Assembly (NCBI GenBank): GCA_964468125.1
Contig: CAYXVF010000154.1
Location: forward strand, 1 to 10,626
DNA length: 10,626 nt
Origin: CAYXVF01 sp964468125
GTDB taxonomy: Bacteria > Myxococcota > XYA12-FULL-58-9 > CAYXVF01
Direction: 5' to 3'
Shown here: piece by piece, positions 6,397 to 10,626 of the stretch
Numbering within the stretch: the first letter of the stretch is position 1
How the letters are laid out: the number at the start of each line of letters is the position of its first letter
Program-made: the position numbers and the translations under genes
Notes under the pieces: generated by a model
Seen by the model: the letters and a program-made list of their open reading frames with translations, nothing else
What the model was told of the DNA's origin: nothing
Database searches by the model: none

Positions 6397-7197
6397 GTCG
6401 AGGATGAAGTCCATGCCGACTTTGTAGGCGGTGGCCTGTCCCGGATTGACGATGTAGCGCTCGATCTCCGAGATCGCATCGGACTCGGCGTTGCCGAGGT
6501 TGGTGATCATGTACTCGATCGCCTTCTCCCGACTCCATTTGAAGCGGTGAATCCCGGTGTCGACCACGAGGCGCACCGCCCTGAAGAGCGAAGAATGCGC
6601 CGAAAGGCCGTACTTGGGAGTGGCCTTGATGTCGTAGAGGTTGGCGTAGAAACGACCTGGCTCTTCGCCATCCAGTGGCGGACCCTGGTAGTAGGCGCCG
6701 GGGGCGGACTTCTCCGCGAACTCGGGCACACGCTTCACCTCCACCGTAGCCTTGTGGCGCAGACCGAACCAGGGCTCGAGTTTGGCCTCGATCTCCGCGA
6801 TGATCTCCCGGTAGCGCTCGAGGAACCCCGTCGGGCAGCGTCCAAACTCCGGCGTCATCGGTGGTTCGCGGACGCATCTCTTGCATGTGCGCTTCGAGTT
6901 TCGCGTAGGCGCCGTAGACCGTGTCGCGAATCGACGTCTCCACTCGCGTCAGGAGCGATTCTCGCGTCTCCCCGGTGATGCCCGCCTCATCGAGCTTCTC
7001 GACGAAAGTGACATAGAGCGGATTGTCCGGGTGGAGGTCAGGATCTCCGGCGAGCTGATCGCGAACTCCAGGAAGACGCGCTCGAAGAAGTGGTTGATGA
7101 GGAAGGGCTTGAAGAACAGGAGGTTGACCACAAAAATCGTGGCCCAGAGCACCGCCGTTCCACCGAGCCCCGCGAGCCAGAGCATTACGCGTTTCAT
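6397..7197 (-). pseudogene. DUF885-family protein with three internal deletions and no metal-site motif
   Basis: The start is clear: ATG 7197, a membrane anchor (WLAGLGGTAVLWATIFVVNL), then INHFFERVFLEFAISSPE, typical of anchored DUF885 proteins. The rest comes in blocks. LHPDNPLYVTFVEKLDEAG through DDAGVWTLPDG lies one frame off (about 7040-6830). FLERYREIIAEIEAKLEPWF through NLYDIKATPKYG lies in a third frame (about 6825-6604). LFRAVRLVVDTGIH through VNPGQATAYKVG follows in the same frame as that block (about 6588-6400). From family knowledge the proteins run to roughly 550-600 residues, and the segments missing at the joins near 7040, 6830 and 6595 would hold some 130, 50 and 65 residues. 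The last of these should contain the conserved HEAxPGHH-like motif, so any hydrolase activity is lost. Decay is the simplest reading; a bad assembly is possible. Confidence 0.75.
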
Positions 7198-7248
7198 ACG
7201 CCTGAGCTATCGAACGGGGCCGATGAAGACAAACCGAGTGATGCGACT

Positions 7249-8034
7249 TCAGACAGGTTCGGGCGCCACGCTCATTTCGATCGCCATGAAGGCCCCCGCT
7301 TGGGGATCGGTGAGCCCCGCAAACTGCCCAACACCTTGGGCCTCCATCTTCGGTACGAAGTTCTTCCCGCCGAGCGTCAGAGCTTTGGCGACTGAGTCAT
7401 CGATCGACTGCACCGTGAAGTACGGCGTCCACATCGGAGGCATGTCGCCCCATTCAGGCTCTATCTTCATCATGCCGCCGTTCGCGCGCTCGCCGAGCGT
7501 GATCTCCGTGTAGTGGCCACTGGTCGCGAAGGTCCAACCAAAGAGCTCTTCATAGAAGCTACGTGAGGCCTCGAGGTCGTGCGTGTACAGCTCGTTCCAG
7601 CAGAAACCGCCCACGCTGTTGACCCAGGCGGCGCCTCGATGGGCGAGCGGTTGCCACAGCCCGATGGTGGCACCGGTGGGGTCTTGGAGCATCGCGATGA
7701 TGCAATCGTTCATGAGCTGCATCGGCGGCATGAGCACCTTTCCTCCGAGCTCCGTGCAGGCTTTGGCCTTCGCTTCCGCGTCAGCGGCACACACGTAGCT
7801 CGACCAGGTCGCCGGAGCCCCCGCTTCGCGCATGGCCTTGGGCATGGGCCCCATACCGGCCACGGGTTCGCCGTGCATCAAGAAGCGGGTGAAGTCGAAC
7901 CCCATGGGACTGGATCGATCCTCGAAGTCCCAGCCCATCAGCGCGCCGTAGAAGCGCTTCGCTTCATCGGTGTCCGTCGTCTGAAGATCCACCCAGCAGA
8001 ACTGACCGTCGCGATAGTCGCTTTCTTTCTTCAT
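7249..8034 (-). CDS. VOC (glyoxalase/bleomycin-resistance) family protein, two domains
   Basis: This 261-residue cytosolic protein has two vicinal-oxygen-chelate modules in tandem. The first runs from about 10 (GQFCWVDLQTTDTDEAKRFY) to 128 (DPTGATIGLWQP). The second runs from about 143 (GFCWNELYTHDLEASRSFYEE) to 255 (DPQAGAFMAIEM). The paired W-x-(E/D)-L openings and the DPxGAxxxxWQ endings are typical of the subgroup related to the mycobacterial CFP30B protein and Streptomyces hydroxylase-like sequences, whose substrates are mostly unknown. The start is secure: a strong AGGAGG (8046-8041) lies 6 nt before ATG 8034. It stands alone on this strand, about 50 nt before the decayed DUF885 gene and divergent from the remnant and the aminotransferase. 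A role in detoxification or small-molecule modification is inferred only from the family. Confidence 0.9.
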   Translation of the reverse strand: MKKESDYRDGQFCWVDLQTTDTDEAKRFYGALMGWDFEDRSSPMGFDFTRFLMHGEPVAGMGPMPKAMREAGAPATWSSYVCAADAEAKAKACTELGGKVLMPPMQLMNDCIIAMLQDPTGATIGLWQPLAHRGAAWVNSVGGFCWNELYTHDLEASRSFYEELFGWTFATSGHYTEITLGERANGGMMKIEPEWGDMPPMWTPYFTVQSIDDSVAKALTLGGKNFVPKMEAQGVGQFAGLTDPQAGAFMAIEMSVAPEPV

Positions 8035-8110
8035 GACTTCCCTCCTGAGGATCGTCTCGTCCTTCAGAGCCACGGAGACAAGGGCTGAACGTAAACGTGC
8101 TTTTGGTCGG

Positions 8111-8300
8111 ATGGCTCCACTCTGGGTCGGCGCCGAGGCGACCTTCGGCGAGCTCGGCAACGACGCGATCGAGGCGCGGCGAGGTCCGCTTCGTCTGGCA
8201 GAACTTCCTCGAGAACGAGCTCCCCACTCTTCGCCCAGGTGAGGAAGCCTGCCTGGAGCGGGGCGGCGCCTGCTGGGATCTCTGCACGGACAAGGCTTGA
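8111..8300 (+). pseudogene. Short unrecognised coding remnant with one frameshift, in the gap before the aminotransferase
   Basis: The 318-nt gap between the VOC gene start and the aminotransferase holds a coding-like stretch. From ATG 8111 it reads MAPLWVGAEATFGELGND and AIEAR in one frame, then from about 8180 VRFVWQNFLENELPTLRPGE, EACLERGGACWDLCTDKA and a stop, one frame on. Removing one G of the GG at about 8178-8179 joins them as AIEAREVRFVW. Third codon positions in the second half are strongly G/C, as in the neighbouring genes, while the opposite strand is less biased, so the plus strand is favoured. The product would be about 62 residues with three cysteines near its end. I recognise no family. 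It could be the tail of a lost gene or a small gene hit by an indel. Confidence 0.33.
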
Positions 8301-8352
8301 TTGCCGGTAGAGCCTCTTCGGCCGCAGCGAGAAATGGGCTAGTGAAGCCCTC

Positions 8353-9558
8353 ATGACAGCCGACTCTCTCGACCTCGACCTCGACCGCGTGCGTGGTTTT
8401 TTTCCCGCCCTCGGAGACGACTGGGCGCTCTTCGACAACGCCGGCGGCAGCGTGGTGGCCGATACGGTGCGCAAACGCATCGCTCGCTATCTCCGCGACT
8501 ACGGCGTGCAACACGGCGCCAGCTATCGCATCTCTCGCGAAGCAACGGAGCTGGTCGACGAAGGTCGCGAGGCTGCGGCGATCCTCCTCGGCGGGGTCGA
8601 ACCGGACGAAGTCGTTCTCGGCCCCTCGACCACGATGAACGTCTACGTGCTCGCACACGCCCTGCGATCGACGTGGAAGGACGGAGACGCGGTGGTGGTC
8701 ACCAACCTCGACCACGAGGCGAACATCGGTGCCTGGCGGCGCCTCGAACAAACAGGAATCGAGATCCGCGAATGGAGACTCGACCCGTCCACCGCCGCGC
8801 TTCGCGTCGAAGACCTCGAGCCGCTCCTCGACGAGCGGGTTCGTCTCGTCTGTTTTTCCCACTGCTCGAATGTCGTCGGGCTCGTGCACGATGTCGCCGC
8901 CATCGCCGCTGTCGCACATCGCGCCGGTGCGCAGGTCTGTGTCGACGGGGTCGCCTTTGCCCCACATCGACCCCTCGTGGTACGCGAATGGGACGTCGAC
9001 TGGTATCTGTTCAGCGCCTACAAGGTCTATGGACCTCACCTCGGCGTGCTCTACGGCAAGCGTGAACACTTATTGGCGGCTCGAAATCAGAACCACTTTT
9101 TCTACGACGAGTCGCAGATCCCACAGAAGCTGATGCCGGGGAACGTGAGCCACGAGCTCGCACCGGGATTGACTGGAATCGTCCACTACCTGCACGAGAT
9201 CGGGGATGGCGACCTGGACCTGGCGTACGCACGGATCGCCGCGCACGAGGCGGCTATCATCGAGCGTTTCGGGGAGTTCCTGCGCTCCCGTGAGGACGTC
9301 GAGTGGCTCGGCGAAGGCTCTGGGCTGGAACGGGTCCCCACCTTCGCCTTCACCGTTCGCGACCGTCGCTCGAGCGAGATCCCGCCGATGCTAGACGAGC
9401 AGCGGGTTGCAATCCGCTGGGGTGATTTCTACGCGGCACGGGCCATCGACGCCCTCGGCCTTCGCGCCAAAGATGGCATCGTTCGCGCGAGCGCGGTTCA
9501 CTACAACACCGCGGAAGAAGTCGACCGTCTCATCGACGCCCTCGAGGGAGCGCTCTAG
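8353..9558 (+). CDS. Aminotransferase class V, cysteine desulfurase-like (TIGR01976/VC1184-type) PLP enzyme
   Basis: This 401-residue fold-type I PLP enzyme resembles the cysteine desulfurase-like VC1184 group. Visible landmarks are the opening FDNAGGSVV (27-35), a phosphate-binding region LGPSTTMN (89-96), NLDHEANIGAW with His121, CVDGVAFAPH with Asp198, which should pair with the PLP ring, and SAYKVYGPHLG with Lys224 as the Schiff-base lysine. The N-terminus contains a (CTCGAC)x3 hexamer repeat at 8368-8385 that encodes LDLDLD. The C-terminal position where true SufS/IscS-like enzymes carry the catalytic cysteine reads IRWGDFYAA, with Tyr360 instead. The only cysteines are 167, 171 and 196, so sulfur transfer from cysteine is unlikely and a lyase or transaminase role is more plausible. 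It has no sulfur-assembly neighbours and ends in the stop codon shared with the RraA gene. Confidence 0.9.
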   Translation: MTADSLDLDLDRVRGFFPALGDDWALFDNAGGSVVADTVRKRIARYLRDYGVQHGASYRISREATELVDEGREAAAILLGGVEPDEVVLGPSTTMNVYVLAHALRSTWKDGDAVVVTNLDHEANIGAWRRLEQTGIEIREWRLDPSTAALRVEDLEPLLDERVRLVCFSHCSNVVGLVHDVAAIAAVAHRAGAQVCVDGVAFAPHRPLVVREWDVDWYLFSAYKVYGPHLGVLYGKREHLLAARNQNHFFYDESQIPQKLMPGNVSHELAPGLTGIVHYLHEIGDGDLDLAYARIAAHEAAIIERFGEFLRSREDVEWLGEGSGLERVPTFAFTVRDRRSSEIPPMLDEQRVAIRWGDFYAARAIDALGLRAKDGIVRASAVHYNTAEEVDRLIDALEGAL

Positions 9559-9572
9559 AGCGCTCCCACGAG
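9541..9572. terminator. Perfect 22-bp palindrome over two converging stop codons, probable bidirectional terminator
   Basis: The half-site GGGAGCGCTCT at 9546-9556 is followed directly by its exact complement at 9557-9567, and after one A/A mismatch a further CTCG/CGAG pair extends the symmetry to 9541-9572. The central CTAG (9555-9558) supplies the TAG stop of the plus-strand aminotransferase and of the minus-strand RraA gene. A very GC-rich hairpin can form in either transcript. There is no T-run, so if it terminates transcription it is not by the textbook intrinsic mode alone. Confidence 0.6.
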
Positions 9573-10028
9573 CACGCCGTCCTCGTCGGCGACGAGCGCG
9601 TCCCCGGGGCGAAAGGTGACGTCGTGAAAGTGAACCTCGATGTCACGCACGCCCTCGCCGCGTTTCGTCGACTTGCGCGGCGAGGTCCCGAGGGCCAGCA
9701 CGCCGAGGTTGAGTGTACCCACCTCAGCCGCGTCACGAATGCAGCCATAGAGAACGACCCCCGCCCAGCCATTCTTCTGCGCCGCACCGGCCACCTGGTC
9801 CCCCAGGAGCGCGCAGCGCAGCGAGCCTCCGCCGTCGACCACGAGCACACGCCCGTCGCCTGGCTCATTGACCGCCTCCTTCACCTTCGAGTTGTCCTCG
9901 AAACACTTCACCGTCGCGATCGGTCCCCGAAAGCGGACGCGCCCGCCAAATGAGCGCAGCGCGGGCAGCACGACGGCGAGCCGGTCTTCGTGCTCGTCCC
10001 AGAGGTCCGCGGTGGATAGGTCTGTCAT
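9555..10028 (-). CDS. rraA: RraA family protein (RNase E regulator-like / 4-hydroxy-4-methyl-2-oxoglutarate aldolase-like)
   Basis: This 157-residue protein has the RraA fold throughout. GRVLVVDGGGSLRCALLGDQ (59-78) and GWAGVVLYGCIRDAAEV (87-103) match the conserved core, with the Arg98-Asp99 pair that in the aldolase branch binds substrate and metal. ALGTSPRKSTKRGEGVRDIE (112-131) and FRPGDALVADEDGVLV (139-154) complete the signature. In E. coli RraA inhibits RNase E, while related proteins cleave 4-hydroxy-4-methyl-2-oxoglutarate or decarboxylate oxaloacetate. The retained Arg-Asp pair makes the aldolase/decarboxylase role at least possible. The start is firm: GGAGG lies 7 nt before ATG 10028. 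The CBM20 enzyme gene ends 37 nt upstream on the same strand, so the two may be co-transcribed, though no functional link is evident. Confidence 0.88.
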   Translation of the reverse strand: MTDLSTADLWDEHEDRLAVVLPALRSFGGRVRFRGPIATVKCFEDNSKVKEAVNEPGDGRVLVVDGGGSLRCALLGDQVAGAAQKNGWAGVVLYGCIRDAAEVGTLNLGVLALGTSPRKSTKRGEGVRDIEVHFHDVTFRPGDALVADEDGVLVGAL

Positions 10029-10065
10029 GTGTTCTCCTCCATTCAATGTCCGACGGTGGATCCGC

Positions 10066-10626
10066 TCAGCCATTCCAGCTCCAGCGCAGCTCCTGCGCGC
10101 CTCGCTGGTGGCCAACGAAGACAAAGCGCGCGTTTTCTTCGAGTACTTCCTCGCCATCAACGAGGGCGATCACCCGAAGCTCCGCCGCTGCACCGCGGGG
10201 CAGCACGAGCTCACCGCGAAAGCGTCCCCCCTCGGGACGAAGGCGCAGCCCCTGGTCGAGCTCCCAGTTCCCAAAGACCTCATGGTCTCCGACCAGAACG
10301 ACCTCTGAAGCCCCCTCCGGCGCGCCTTCCAAGACGATTTCGATGTCCCGGGTGCTCGGATGCGACCAGTCCAAGGCCTGGGCCCCGGGCCGGCGAAAGA
10401 CCGCGATCCCCGAGTGACCCGCCTCGATCACGAGCTGTCCCTCCTGCACCTCGACCCCATAGGCATGCGACAGGGCCTTGGTGGAGATCCCCAGAGGCAC
10501 CGGGACTTTCAGTGGCTCTCTATCAGAAGCGTTGTAGAGGACGGTTGCGACCTCGCGTTGGCCGATGCGCAGCAGCAACAAACCCGCTGTTCCCGCCGCG
10601 ATCAATCGCGTGTCCCCGTCGTAGAG
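10066..10626 (-). CDS. C-terminal part of a starch-active glycoside hydrolase (GH13-like) with CBM20 starch-binding domain
   Basis: The gene is open to the window edge, and its 186 final residues are seen. The first about 85 residues (LIAAGTAGLLLLRIGQREV, ATVLYNASDREPLKVPVPL, GHSGIAVFRR) look like the beta-sandwich C domain found after the catalytic barrel of alpha-amylase-family enzymes. From about residue 98 a CBM20 module follows: IEIVLEGAPEGASEVVLVGD, then HEVFGNWELDQGLRLRPEGG and FRGELVLPRGAAAELRVIAL, ending ENARFVFVG and LRWSWNG. The GNW motif and spaced tryptophans are the usual starch-contact residues. CBM20 is found on secreted amylases, glucanotransferases and glucoamylases as well as on some intracellular glycogen enzymes. 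The catalytic domain lies outside the window, so the exact activity is open. The stop at 10066 is 37 nt before the rraA start. Confidence 0.78.
   Translation of the reverse strand, partial: LYDGDTRLIAAGTAGLLLLRIGQREVATVLYNASDREPLKVPVPLGISTKALSHAYGVEVQEGQLVIEAGHSGIAVFRRPGAQALDWSHPSTRDIEIVLEGAPEGASEVVLVGDHEVFGNWELDQGLRLRPEGGRFRGELVLPRGAAAELRVIALVDGEEVLEENARFVFVGHQRGAQELRWSWNG

Noticed and set aside
6394..6978. A 194-codon plus-strand frame opposite the DUF885 remnant
   Set aside because: The minus strand carries clear DUF885 motifs over the same bases; the plus frame stays open only because stops are rare in this GC-rich sequence.
8089..8098. ACGT-AA-ACGT inverted repeat upstream of the VOC gene
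   Set aside because: It is ten bases with no second copy and no visible promoter around it, so chance cannot be excluded.
8371..8385. Short hexamer repeat CTCGAC near the aminotransferase start
   Set aside because: Three units encoding LDLDLD in frame; too short to be more than a low-complexity coding stretch.
7249..9069. A 606-codon open frame on the minus strand covering the VOC gene and most of the aminotransferase region
   Set aside because: Only the part from ATG 8034 is VOC and has a strong ribosome binding site. The rest is antisense to the well-supported aminotransferase and is a shadow of its G/C-rich third positions.

Overview
The window is GC-rich and densely coding, from a Gram-negative bacterium. 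The Gram-negative call rests on a 67K-type SppA with an N-terminal membrane anchor, a probable periplasmic lipoprotein protease and an F-type CcdA/CcdB pair. The gene mix and the strong G/C third-position bias would fit a soil or marine deltaproteobacterial or myxococcal lineage. That is a weak inference, because the window holds no rRNA or other phylogenetic marker. No IS element, tRNA, rRNA, CRISPR array or phage gene was seen.

Left part (1-5273, all + strand). The 3' part of an unrecognised gene (1-702), broken by two 1-nt shifts, is followed by sppA (748-2508). One base after the sppA stop comes an S41-family protease (2510-4042), so these two envelope proteases form an evident operon. 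Next is a ccdA/ccdB-type toxin-antitoxin pair (4086-4651) whose start region holds two palindromic ATGCGCAT boxes 11 bp apart, a candidate self-repression operator. Then comes apt, adenine phosphoribosyltransferase (4740-5273).

Middle part (5274-7248, - strand) is decayed. Read in transcription order it starts with a DUF885-family protein (7197 to about 6397) that has lost three internal blocks, including the part that should carry the HExxH-type motif. It is joined out of frame to a Crp/Fnr-like regulator lacking its first ~50 residues (about 6395-5973). An apparently intact four-helix membrane protein follows (5897-5535). A glycosyltransferase start of only 54 codons (5538-5374) overlaps its stop codon.

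Right part (7249-10626). A two-domain VOC/glyoxalase-like protein (-) is followed by a short frameshifted remnant (+), an aminotransferase class V / cysteine desulfurase-like PLP enzyme (+), an RraA-family protein (-) and the C-terminal end of a starch-active enzyme with a CBM20 domain (-). The aminotransferase and RraA genes converge, and both stop in the same CTAG at the centre of a perfect 22-bp palindrome that also encodes both C-termini.

No clearly new multi-gene system is visible. The most notable features are the clustering of gene damage next to intact genes, the ccdA palindrome pair, the shared-stop palindrome and the reduced DUF885-Crp junction.
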